A stretch of 5,662 bases of DNA from the NCBI GenBank assembly GCA_022710245.1, contig JAKLHH010000575.1, forward strand, positions 1-5,662, read 5' to 3'. Both the position numbers and the translations under genes were made by a program. Of the stretch, positions 1 to 5,659 are shown piece by piece. Position 1 is the first letter of the stretch; each line of letters opens with the position of its first letter. The stretch is from Myxococcota bacterium. Lineage in GTDB: Bacteria; Myxococcota; Polyangia; GCA-2747355; JAKLHH01. Below the pieces are notes generated by a model. That model saw only the letters and a program-made list of their open reading frames with translations. It was not told the DNA's origin and did no database searches.

Positions 1-28
1 GAGCCTCGTCGAGCCCACGCAGGCCAGC

Positions 29-2113
29 ATGAGCGAGACCCCCGCCAGCCCCGAGACCCCGGCCAGCCCCGTGAGCGCTGCTCCGGCGAGCTCTGCGACC
101 TCGGGCAGCCCCGCGACTCCGGGCAGCCCCGCGACGCCGGCCAGCCCCGCGACCTCGGCCAGCCCCGCGAGCACGCAGCCCCGCACCCCGCGCTGGGTCG
201 CGCCGCTCGTCCTCGGGGGCGCGCTCGCGCTGCACCTCGCGCTGCTCCTCTACTTCGCGCCGCCCAGGGTGATGCTCGGCAAGGAGCCGATCTCGGCGAT
301 CGACTACGGCATCCACATCGAGCAGGTGGACCGCGCGCGGCGCGCGTTCGAGGGCTGGGGCAAGCTGTGGTCCTACGATCCGCAGCTCCTCGCGGGGCAG
401 CCCGCCGGCGCCGTCGAGGACCTCAGCACCAAGTCGCTCGAGCTCTTCGTCATCGGCCTGACCCGCCTCGGCGTCGACGAGCACCGCGCGTTCAACCTCT
501 ACATCCTCCTCGTGCACCTGCTGCTCCCGCTCCTCGGCTACGCCGCCGCCCGCCTGCTGCGCCTGCGGCCGCTGGAGGCCGCGGTCGCCGCGCTGCTCTG
601 GGTGCTGCTCTGGTTCTTCGACAGCTTCCTGCACTGGAGCTGGTTCTGCGGGATGATCTCCTGGTGCTTCGCCTCGGCGCTCGGGCTCGTGCTCCTCGGG
701 CTCGTCTTCCGCGCCGTCGAGGAGCGCCGCGCCTGGCTCTGGCTCCCGGCCGCGCTCGCGGCCGGCCTCCTCGCGCTCGTCCACCCGTACGGGGCCGTCG
801 TCGCCGCGCTGCCCTGCGCGATCGTCTACCTCCGCTCCGTGCGCCAGCTCCGCCTGCAGCACCACCTGGGCGTGCTCCTCACCGCCGGCCTGGTGCTCTC
901 GGCCACCCTGCCCTTCGTCCTCACCGCGCGCCGCTTCTGGCACTACGTGATGGACGTGACCTGCTTCCTGCGCCCGGGCGTCACCACGATCGTCACCGAC
1001 TTCCTCGACCTCTTGAAGGAGCCCTGGGACACCGGCGCGGGTCCGACGCGGACCCTGCTGCGCGTCCTCTGCTTCGCGGCCGCGGCCTGGACGCTCTGGT
1101 GCTGGCGCCGCGAGCGCGACCGCCGCACCCTGCCGCTGCTCACGCTCCTCGGCTGCACGCTGCTCCTCGCCTACGCGGGCGGCTACTTCAAGCTCACCCG
1201 CCAGATCCAGCCCTACCGCTACATCGCGCCGGCGACGCTCGCCGCCGCGCTCCCGGCCGCGGCGGCGCTCACCAGCCTGCTCTCCCGCGCCAGCCTGCGC
1301 GCGCTCGGCCGCAAGGGTCAGGTGCTGCTCGCGCTCTGCCTGCTCGCGCTCCTGCCCCGCTTCATCGGCACCGTCCTCATCTACATGCCGGGCGCGCTGC
1401 CGCTGGCGAAGAAGCCGGTGCCGGGCGCGAACCCGACCGACCCGCCGCCGGATCCGTTCCTTGGCCTCTACGGTCCGCGGCCGGTGCCGCTCGGCCACGC
1501 TGGCCCCGACCCGAACATGGTGCAGGTGCGCGACTGGCTCCAGCGCGAGCACCGCGGCCGCGGCCGCGTGCTGGTGCAGGACTGGATGCTCGGCGAGTAC
1601 CTGCTCTGGGCGAGCAAGCTCCCGGTGCTGGGCGCGATGGACGAGCGCTTCGTGCACCACGTGGACGCGCACCTCTTCCGCTGGCACCCGGACGGCAACC
1701 TGCCCGGCAAGCAGCTCGCCGAGTACCTCGAGCGCTACGGGGTGGGGTTCGTCGTCATGCTCAACTTCAAGCCCGCGCTCGAGTGGCGCAAGGACCTGCT
1801 GCGCTTCCGCGCGCTGGTCGGCGGTCGCCGCATCTACGGGGTGCTCCCGCAGCCGAGCTACTTCCTCGAGGGCCAGGGGAAGATCCTCGCCCAGGACCTC
1901 AACCGCATCGAGGTGCAGCTCGAGCGCCGCGTGCCGCGGACGGTGATCCGCTTCCACTGGATGGAGACGCTGCGCTGCCGGCCGGGCTGCCGCGTCGAGC
2001 GCCACGCGATCGAGGGCGACCGCGTCGGCTTCATCCGCGTGCCCGACCCGCCGCCGCGCTTCGAGATCTACAACAGCTACGAGTTCCCGCCCGCGACCGC
2101 CTCGACTCGCTGA
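29..2113 (+). CDS. Polytopic membrane protein, GT-C / 6-PTPS-related-like (possible glycosyltransferase)
   Basis: This 694-residue integral membrane protein has a Ser/Pro/Ala/Thr-rich N-terminus (1-54), a first membrane helix at about 56-76, a loop (77-155), about nine or ten more helices between about 156 and 453, and a soluble C-terminal domain (454-694). The loop after helix 1 carries D92, D101, W114, D117, a Gly-Gln-Pro (123-125) and E130-D131. An acidic loop after helix 1 followed by many helices and a C-terminal extracytoplasmic domain resembles GT-C glycosyltransferases and the 6-pyruvoyl-tetrahydropterin-synthase-related membrane family. Those enzymes use polyprenyl-linked sugars on the outer face of the inner membrane. 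The soluble part contains an amphipathic segment (about 498-509) and a YGVGFVV strand (570-576) typical of such proteins. The substrate is unknown. The start is uncertain: ATG 29 has no convincing Shine-Dalgarno, and the frame stays open to base 2 with no stop, so the gene may begin upstream. The coding call is strong; the enzymatic role is only inferred. Confidence 0.85.
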   Translation: MSETPASPETPASPVSAAPASSATSGSPATPGSPATPASPATSASPASTQPRTPRWVAPLVLGGALALHLALLLYFAPPRVMLGKEPISAIDYGIHIEQVDRARRAFEGWGKLWSYDPQLLAGQPAGAVEDLSTKSLELFVIGLTRLGVDEHRAFNLYILLVHLLLPLLGYAAARLLRLRPLEAAVAALLWVLLWFFDSFLHWSWFCGMISWCFASALGLVLLGLVFRAVEERRAWLWLPAALAAGLLALVHPYGAVVAALPCAIVYLRSVRQLRLQHHLGVLLTAGLVLSATLPFVLTARRFWHYVMDVTCFLRPGVTTIVTDFLDLLKEPWDTGAGPTRTLLRVLCFAAAAWTLWCWRRERDRRTLPLLTLLGCTLLLAYAGGYFKLTRQIQPYRYIAPATLAAALPAAAALTSLLSRASLRALGRKGQVLLALCLLALLPRFIGTVLIYMPGALPLAKKPVPGANPTDPPPDPFLGLYGPRPVPLGHAGPDPNMVQVRDWLQREHRGRGRVLVQDWMLGEYLLWASKLPVLGAMDERFVHHVDAHLFRWHPDGNLPGKQLAEYLERYGVGFVVMLNFKPALEWRKDLLRFRALVGGRRIYGVLPQPSYFLEGQGKILAQDLNRIEVQLERRVPRTVIRFHWMETLRCRPGCRVERHAIEGDRVGFIRVPDPPPRFEIYNSYEFPPATASTR
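43..174 (+). repeat. 18-bp tandem repeats encoding a Ser-Pro-Ala-Thr-Pro N-terminal tail
   Basis: Six recognisable 18-bp units lie at 43-60, 61-78, 103-120, 121-138, 139-156 and 157-174, with a degenerate 24-base stretch at 79-102. The last four units are the most alike and share the core CAGCCCCGCGA. They encode a hexapeptide series of the type GSPATP / ASPATS at about residues 25-49 of the membrane protein, just before the first membrane helix. The segment is probably disordered and cytoplasmic if a GT-C topology applies. Its length may vary between strains by slippage. Confidence 0.8.
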
Positions 2114-2149
2114 GCTGGCTCTCGTCGAGCGCTCGCGCGCTTCGCCAGC
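2114..2149 (+). terminator. Possible stem-loop after the membrane protein gene
   Basis: GCTGGC (2114-2119), directly after the TGA stop, pairs with GCCAGC (2144-2149). The 24-base interior contains a perfect 10-base palindrome, CGAGCGCTCG (2126-2135). No T-run follows, so this is not a classical intrinsic terminator. It could protect the 3' end or be chance in GC-rich DNA. Confidence 0.3.
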
Positions 2150-2154
2150 CCCGG

Positions 2155-2170
2155 GCGAGGGCCGCCTCGC
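2155..2170 (+). terminator. Perfect 6-bp GC hairpin between genes 1 and 2
   Basis: GCGAGG (2155-2160) and CCTCGC (2165-2170) form a perfect stem with the tetraloop GCCG. It lies 42 bases after the upstream stop codon. No T-tract follows, so it may aid termination or RNA stability, but it cannot be called a canonical terminator. Confidence 0.35.
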
Positions 2171-2221
2171 GTGATTGACAAGGTCGCTCTCCTCGTGAGG
2201 CAATCACCACACTCCGAGGAG
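2171..2221 (+). promoter_or_regulatory. Interleaved inverted repeats in the beta-helix gene leader (operator or RNA switch candidate)
   Basis: Two perfect 7-bp complementarities interlock here. GTGATTG (2171-2177) matches CAATCAC (2201-2207), and CTCCTCG (2189-2195) matches CGAGGAG (2215-2221), which covers most of the Shine-Dalgarno. As RNA, the order of arms is that of an H-type pseudoknot, with connecting segments of 11, 5 and 7 bases, and the second stem would hide the ribosome-binding site. As DNA, the first repeat overlaps the TTGACA box, so it could instead be an operator with half-sites 30 bp apart. Both readings are inferred from pairing alone. The RNA reading requires transcription to start upstream of 2171, which conflicts with the candidate promoter. 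Confidence 0.35.
2175..2204 (+). promoter_or_regulatory. Candidate sigma-70-type promoter for the beta-helix gene
   Basis: TTGACA (2175-2180) matches the -35 consensus exactly, in a context otherwise poor in A/T. With an 18-base spacer, the -10 position is GGCAAT (2199-2204), which matches TATAAT at only three of six positions. Transcription would then start near 2211, leaving a very short leader. The -35 is persuasive and the -10 is weak. Confidence 0.35.
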
Positions 2222-2222
2222 G
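2217..2222 (+). promoter_or_regulatory. Consensus Shine-Dalgarno of the beta-helix gene
   Basis: AGGAGG lies five bases before ATG 2228. It fixes that codon as the start, in agreement with the signal peptide that begins there. Confidence 0.85.
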
Positions 2223-2227
2223 CGTAG

Positions 2228-3862
2228 ATGGCGCGACCGTGTGTGCTGGTTCTGACCTGCAGCCTGATCCTGGCCCCCGCCACTGCCCGGGCTGCGTCGC
2301 ACTACATCCGCAGCAGTGCCTCGGGCACGACCTGCGCGGACTGGGGCGCCAACGCCTGCAAGGCCCTCCCCTCGTCGCTGGTGCGAGGCGATACCTACTA
2401 CATCGCCGGGGGCACCTACGCCGGGAGGACCTTCAGCACGCCCACCTCGGGAGCTCTGGTGATCACGATCAAGGGGGCGACCGCCGCAGATCACGGGACC
2501 AGCACGGGCTGGAGCAACAGCTACTCCGTGGAGAGCGCTCAGGCGACGTGGACCTCGGAGCTCGTCTTCGCCACCTCGTACTGGGTCTTCGATGGGTCCG
2601 TCGGCCCTACCTGGTCAAGGACGCCGTCTCAGTACGGCTTCGCGTTCTCATCCTCGCTGGCCTATCCGGTGACGGTCGGCGCGAACGGCAGCAACACGAC
2701 GGACTTCGTCATCTCCCACGTGGCCGCCACCGCCCCGGCCGGCGACCTGGAGAAGTTCTTTCTCGGCACGGGCAACCAGTTCGGGGAGACAGACAACGTG
2801 ACCATCAGCCACTCCTACTTCAGCGGCTGGGGGAACGTCTACTGGGCGACCTCCCCGCTGGGGGCAGCGCACTACCAGGACAACTGGCTCTTCGAATACA
2901 ACGTGGTGCTCAACGGCTTCAGCTCGTCCCTCCACCATGGTGAGGACCTCAACAACAACTACGGGATCATGAAGAACCAGGTCGCGCGCTATAACTGGTT
3001 CGAGGGCAGGACCTCCGGCACGGGGGTCATCGTGGCGAACAACGCCGACAACATCGGCGCGAAGATCTACGGCAACATCTTCAAGGACAACGACTCCGGC
3101 AACGGCATCATCACCGGGACCTCCGCGGGGAACCTGGTCAGCCCCGAGGTCTACAATAATACGTTCATCAACTGCTCCTCGGGCGGCTGGATAGGCGGCA
3201 ACACCACCGGGACGCCCCTCGTCTACAACAACCTCATCTATAACATGAACGCTTCGCTGGCCGTCGCCGGGGACTACAACGCCTACTACTCTGCCACCAG
3301 CGTCCCCGCCGAGCCGCACAAGCAGGTCGGGACCGGCAGCCCCTTCGTCAACCTGGCGACAGGCGATCTGCGGCTCTCGGGGCCAACCCAGGCAGGATAC
3401 GCGCTCGCGTCTCCCTATGGCGTGGACGTGACAGGCGCCGTCAGGGGAGCGGACGGCACCTGGGACCGGGGAGCCTATGAGTACTCCTCGAAGCCGCCCT
3501 TGAAGGACGCGGGCGCTCCCGCGGACGGTGGCGCGCACAAGGAGGCGGGCCTCAAGGACGCCGCGCCGCGGGACCATCGCTCCGCTGAGGCCGCGACCGG
3601 CGACGGCGTTTGGGCGGACAGCGCGGAGCAGCGCGACGGCGTTTGGGCGGACAGCGCGGAGCGGCGCGACGGCCTGGCCGCGGACCATCCGGCGGCTGGC
3701 GACCAGGCGCTGCCCCCCAGCCCCAGCTCGGGTTGCTCGTGCCAGCAGTCAGCCACGGCGGGGGAGCCGCTCGGAGCGCTGCTCCTTCAGCTGCTGCTCG
3801 CTGGCGTCTGGCTGTCGCTGGGCCGCGGGCGAGTCACCCGCGGGAGAGAGGGCCGGAGCTGA
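2228..3862 (+). CDS. Exported parallel beta-helix surface protein with MYXO-CTERM-like anchor
   Basis: The 544-residue product begins with a signal peptide (1 to about 22; hydrophobic LVLTCSLILA, then an ARA-type cleavage site). Residues 24-419 look like a right-handed parallel beta-helix. The opening resembles the start of such proteins (YIRSSASGTTCADW, then RGDTYYIAGGTY). The middle is rich in Asn, Gly, Ser and short strands with recurring YNN / NTF / NLI turns (for example 309-312 and 333-338), and the end, GTWDRGAYEY (410-419), is a common terminus of this class. C36 and C44 could form a disulfide. Residues 420-500 form an Asp/Ala-rich linker containing two copies of an 11-residue repeat. 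The tail has GCSC (502-505), a hydrophobic helix (about 515-531) and an Arg-rich end, as in MYXO-CTERM sorting signals. Beta-helix proteins are often polysaccharide lyases, hydrolases or adhesins. I see no recognisable catalytic set, so the activity is open. Codon use is less GC3-biased than in the upstream gene. Confidence 0.92.
   Translation: MARPCVLVLTCSLILAPATARAASHYIRSSASGTTCADWGANACKALPSSLVRGDTYYIAGGTYAGRTFSTPTSGALVITIKGATAADHGTSTGWSNSYSVESAQATWTSELVFATSYWVFDGSVGPTWSRTPSQYGFAFSSSLAYPVTVGANGSNTTDFVISHVAATAPAGDLEKFFLGTGNQFGETDNVTISHSYFSGWGNVYWATSPLGAAHYQDNWLFEYNVVLNGFSSSLHHGEDLNNNYGIMKNQVARYNWFEGRTSGTGVIVANNADNIGAKIYGNIFKDNDSGNGIITGTSAGNLVSPEVYNNTFINCSSGGWIGGNTTGTPLVYNNLIYNMNASLAVAGDYNAYYSATSVPAEPHKQVGTGSPFVNLATGDLRLSGPTQAGYALASPYGVDVTGAVRGADGTWDRGAYEYSSKPPLKDAGAPADGGAHKEAGLKDAAPRDHRSAEAATGDGVWADSAEQRDGVWADSAERRDGLAADHPAAGDQALPPSPSSGCSCQQSATAGEPLGALLLQLLLAGVWLSLGRGRVTRGREGRS
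3601..3684 (+). repeat. 33-bp tandem duplication in the stalk (11-residue unit), with a partial third unit
   Basis: Copy 1 (3601-3633) and copy 2 (3634-3666) differ at one base, A versus G in GAGCAGCG/GAGCGGCG. A partial, diverged third copy covers 3667-3684. In protein, residues 459-469 and 470-480 read DGVWADSAE followed by QR or RR, and 481-486 read DGLAAD. The near identity suggests a recent duplication that lengthened the linker between the beta-helix and the anchor. Confidence 0.9.
3731..3859 (+). other. MYXO-CTERM-like C-terminal sorting and anchor signal
   Basis: This segment encodes residues 502-544 of the beta-helix protein: the Gly-Cys-Ser-Cys motif (C503, C505), a short linker, a hydrophobic helix at about 515-531, then a tail with Arg at 533, 535, 538, 540 and 543. 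In Myxococcota such tripartite tails are thought to be processed at the Cys motif by myxosortase-type membrane proteases, leaving the protein on the cell surface. The tail after the helix is longer (about 13 residues) than the short Arg cluster usually seen. No processing protease is encoded in this window. Confidence 0.75.
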
Positions 3863-3875
3863 CCACGGCGTCAGG

Positions 3876-5609
3876 TCAGTAGACCGAGAGCAGCACCGCG
3901 CCGAAGCTGCTGCCGGCCGTCCCGAAGATCGAGCCCGGCGAGGTGGGGTTCGAGCCCGAGCCGTGCTCCCAGTCGACGCGGGCCGCGCCCGGCACCCCGA
4001 CCGCGGCGTCGCCGAAGCCATCGCCGTTGACGTCACCGAGCCCCGCGACGGCCGCGCCAAAGCTGGGGAACGAGGGGATCACGTTGCCGGCGAGCTCGGT
4101 GAAGCTGGCGCCAGTCCAGCGGTAGACCGAGTACGCGCTCACCGCCCCGACCAGGAACTCGTCGAGGCCGTCGGCGTTCACGTCGCCGGCGCCGGCGACC
4201 GCCCTGCCCGCCGAGACGGTGGTGCCGCCGAAGCCCACGCTCATCGGGTTGCCGAAGCCGCCTGGCTTCCCGTGGTAGACAAGGAGCACGCCCGCCCCGC
4301 TGTTCCCCGCCGGCGCGCTGACGATGGCGTCGGCGTAGCCCGTCCCGTCGAGGTCGCCGACGCCGGCGATCGCCTGCCCGTAGCCGTTGCCCGAGTAGCC
4401 GACGAGCGGCGCGCAGCTCAGCGTCGCCGCTATCGTCGCGGTCCCCGGGCAGAGGTAGACGTGCTCCGCCTCGTCCGCCGCCAGGAAGTCCGCGAGGTGG
4501 TCTCCGTTGACGTCGCCGGCCGCGGCGACGCGCACGCCGAGCTTCGTGGTCGCCGCGCTGGTGAGGCTCGCGGCATGCACCGGCGCGCCGGGGCCTCCTC
4601 GGTAGAGCAGCACGCGCCCGACCTGCGTCGCCGAACCGGCGTGGCCAGGCTCTCCCACGACCAGGTCGCCGTAGCCGTCGCCGTCGAAGTCCCCGATCCC
4701 CGCGACCGCCGCGCCGAAGCTGCCCGCCGGCTGCGTGCCGTCGAGCCACTTCAGTGACGTCAGCGCGCTGGCGGGATAGATCGCCACGCGGCCGGTCGCG
4801 GCGGTCGCCGGCGCCGAGGGCGCGCCGACGATCAGCTCGAGGACGCCGTCGCCGTCGAGGTCGACGGCGGCGAGGGAGGAGCCAAAGCCGGCCCCGGACA
4901 CCAGCGTGAAGTCGGGGACGGTGGGGACGCTCGAGGGCGATCCCCGGTAGACCCGCACCTCGTTCGCTCCGGGTGCGCCGACCACCAGATCGGCGAGCCC
5001 GTCGCCGTCGAGGTCGGGGACCACGCCCCAGGCGGCGGTCGAGCCCGGCACGCTCCCCTTGCCCAGCCAGAGGCGCCAGGTCGGGCTGCTCTTGGTCCCG
5101 GTCTGCCCCTGGCGCAGGCCTCGCAGCCTCCAGGTGAGGGTACGTCCCGCGGCGAGCGCGCTCTTCTTGATCGTGTAGCTGAGGACGCCCGGGCTAAGGT
5201 CCGTCGTGTAGCTCCCTCCCGACCAGGTAAGCTCGAGGCGAGCCGCGTCGGTGCCCGGCGGCAGCGCCCAGGTGAAGAGCAGGGACTCGCCGTGGGAGAC
5301 GCTGCCGCTGAGCGGTGCGACGGGACGCGGCGGCTGGATCAGTGGCGGCTGGTCCGGGGCGAGGTCCCTGGGGCGATCGGCGCGCAGATCGACGGGGCGG
5401 TCGTCAACAGGGCGGTCGCGGCGGACGTCGGAGGGACCTGCATCGCGGTCGCGGCCCTGGTCCCGCTGCCCCAGCTCGCGTCCCGCCTCGAGGCCACTGC
5501 GGTCCGCGCGGGGGTCGCTGCTTGGCTGCAAGCCGAGGAGCCGGTGGCAGCCCGCGAGCCCCAGACCGAGCATCAGCCCGAGCACAACTATCCTCTGAGC
5601 CCTGCGCAT
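3876..5609 (-). CDS. FG-GAP beta-propeller lipoprotein
   Basis: The 577-residue product starts with a lipoprotein signal: MRRAQR, a hydrophobic stretch, then the lipobox LAGC with C21 as the lipidated residue. Residues 31-90 form an Asp/Arg/Pro-rich, probably disordered stalk. Residues 91-183 look like an Ig/Fn3-type beta-sandwich. Residues 186-577 carry seven FG-GAP blades, each with an Asp-rich calcium loop, as in integrin-alpha propellers. It should be tethered to a membrane with the propeller exposed, binding a protein or glycan; the ligand is unknown. ATG 5609 is chosen because GAGGAG precedes it and the signal peptide follows immediately. The ATG at 5645 would put 12 polar residues ahead of the signal and is unlikely. 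The gene converges on the beta-helix gene with a 13-base gap. The coding and lipoprotein calls are strong; the biological role is open. Confidence 0.93.
   Translation of the reverse strand: MRRAQRIVVLGLMLGLGLAGCHRLLGLQPSSDPRADRSGLEAGRELGQRDQGRDRDAGPSDVRRDRPVDDRPVDLRADRPRDLAPDQPPLIQPPRPVAPLSGSVSHGESLLFTWALPPGTDAARLELTWSGGSYTTDLSPGVLSYTIKKSALAAGRTLTWRLRGLRQGQTGTKSSPTWRLWLGKGSVPGSTAAWGVVPDLDGDGLADLVVGAPGANEVRVYRGSPSSVPTVPDFTLVSGAGFGSSLAAVDLDGDGVLELIVGAPSAPATAATGRVAIYPASALTSLKWLDGTQPAGSFGAAVAGIGDFDGDGYGDLVVGEPGHAGSATQVGRVLLYRGGPGAPVHAASLTSAATTKLGVRVAAAGDVNGDHLADFLAADEAEHVYLCPGTATIAATLSCAPLVGYSGNGYGQAIAGVGDLDGTGYADAIVSAPAGNSGAGVLLVYHGKPGGFGNPMSVGFGGTTVSAGRAVAGAGDVNADGLDEFLVGAVSAYSVYRWTGASFTELAGNVIPSFPSFGAAVAGLGDVNGDGFGDAAVGVPGAARVDWEHGSGSNPTSPGSIFGTAGSSFGAVLLSVY
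3879..5054 (-). repeat. Seven FG-GAP blades (integrin-like propeller)
   Basis: Calcium-loop motifs begin at residues 199 (DLDGDGLAD), 250 (DLDGDGVLE), 307 (DFDGDGYGD), 366 (DVNGDHLAD), 419 (DLDGTGYAD), 476 (DVNADGLDE) and 526 (DVNGDGFGD). The spacing is 50-59 residues. Each is preceded by an FG-like strand (for example FGSSLAA, FGAAVAG) and most are followed by a VGAP-like strand. Loops 4, 5 and 6 depart from DxDGDG or DxNGDG at one position each. A last FGAVLL strand (569-574) ends the protein and could close the ring with blade 1, whose own strand has WG (194-195) in place of FG. Confidence 0.88.
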
Positions 5610-5612
5610 CCA

Positions 5613-5618
5613 CTCCTC
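5613..5618 (-). promoter_or_regulatory. Shine-Dalgarno of the FG-GAP lipoprotein gene
   Basis: GAGGAG on the minus strand lies three bases before ATG 5609. The spacing is tight but the match is good, and it supports this start over the in-frame ATG at 5645. Confidence 0.65.
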
Positions 5619-5645
5619 ACGCGTGCTGTACGTGCAGGTCACCAC

Positions 5646-5659
5646 GAGCGGTCGCGCTC
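5646..5659 (-). other. Small inverted repeat upstream of the lipoprotein gene
   Basis: GAGCG (5646-5650) and CGCTC (5655-5659) flank a four-base loop. The 53 bases between the lipoprotein start and the window edge show no convincing -10/-35 pair. The repeat could belong to an upstream terminator or be chance. Confidence 0.2.

Noticed and set aside
367..2178. Long plus-strand open frame (603 codons) overlapping the membrane protein gene
   Set aside because: It is rich in Arg, Ala and Pro with no domain or membrane pattern, as expected from the shifted frame of a GC-rich gene. The frame from base 29 gives clear helices and family-like motifs.
2212..2221. Local hairpin CTCC-GA-GGAG on the ribosome-binding site
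   Set aside because: A two-base loop is too tight for a stable stem; the pairing with 2189-2195 is longer and sterically possible.
2648..3688. Minus-strand open frame (346 codons) opposite the beta-helix gene
   Set aside because: The product is Val/Arg/Gly/Asp-rich with no recognisable start context or motif. It mirrors the strong third-position G/C of the plus-strand gene, which has signal peptide, beta-helix and anchor.
3528..4757. Plus-strand open frame (409 codons) spanning the end of the beta-helix gene and part of the lipoprotein gene
   Set aside because: It crosses two well-supported genes, is dominated by Arg/Ala/Val/Asp, and mostly mirrors the antisense of the FG-GAP repeats, so it is a shadow frame.
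3989..5015. Recurrent GTCGCCGTCGAGGTC-like words suggesting a CRISPR or dispersed DNA repeat
   Set aside because: They are the reverse complement of codons for the Asp-Leu-Asp-Gly-Asp-Gly calcium loops in FG-GAP blades. Spacing varies with the blades and there are no unique spacers.
5610..5645. Longer lipoprotein start at ATG 5645
   Set aside because: It would add 12 polar residues before the signal peptide. ATG 5609 has GAGGAG upstream and begins the signal directly.
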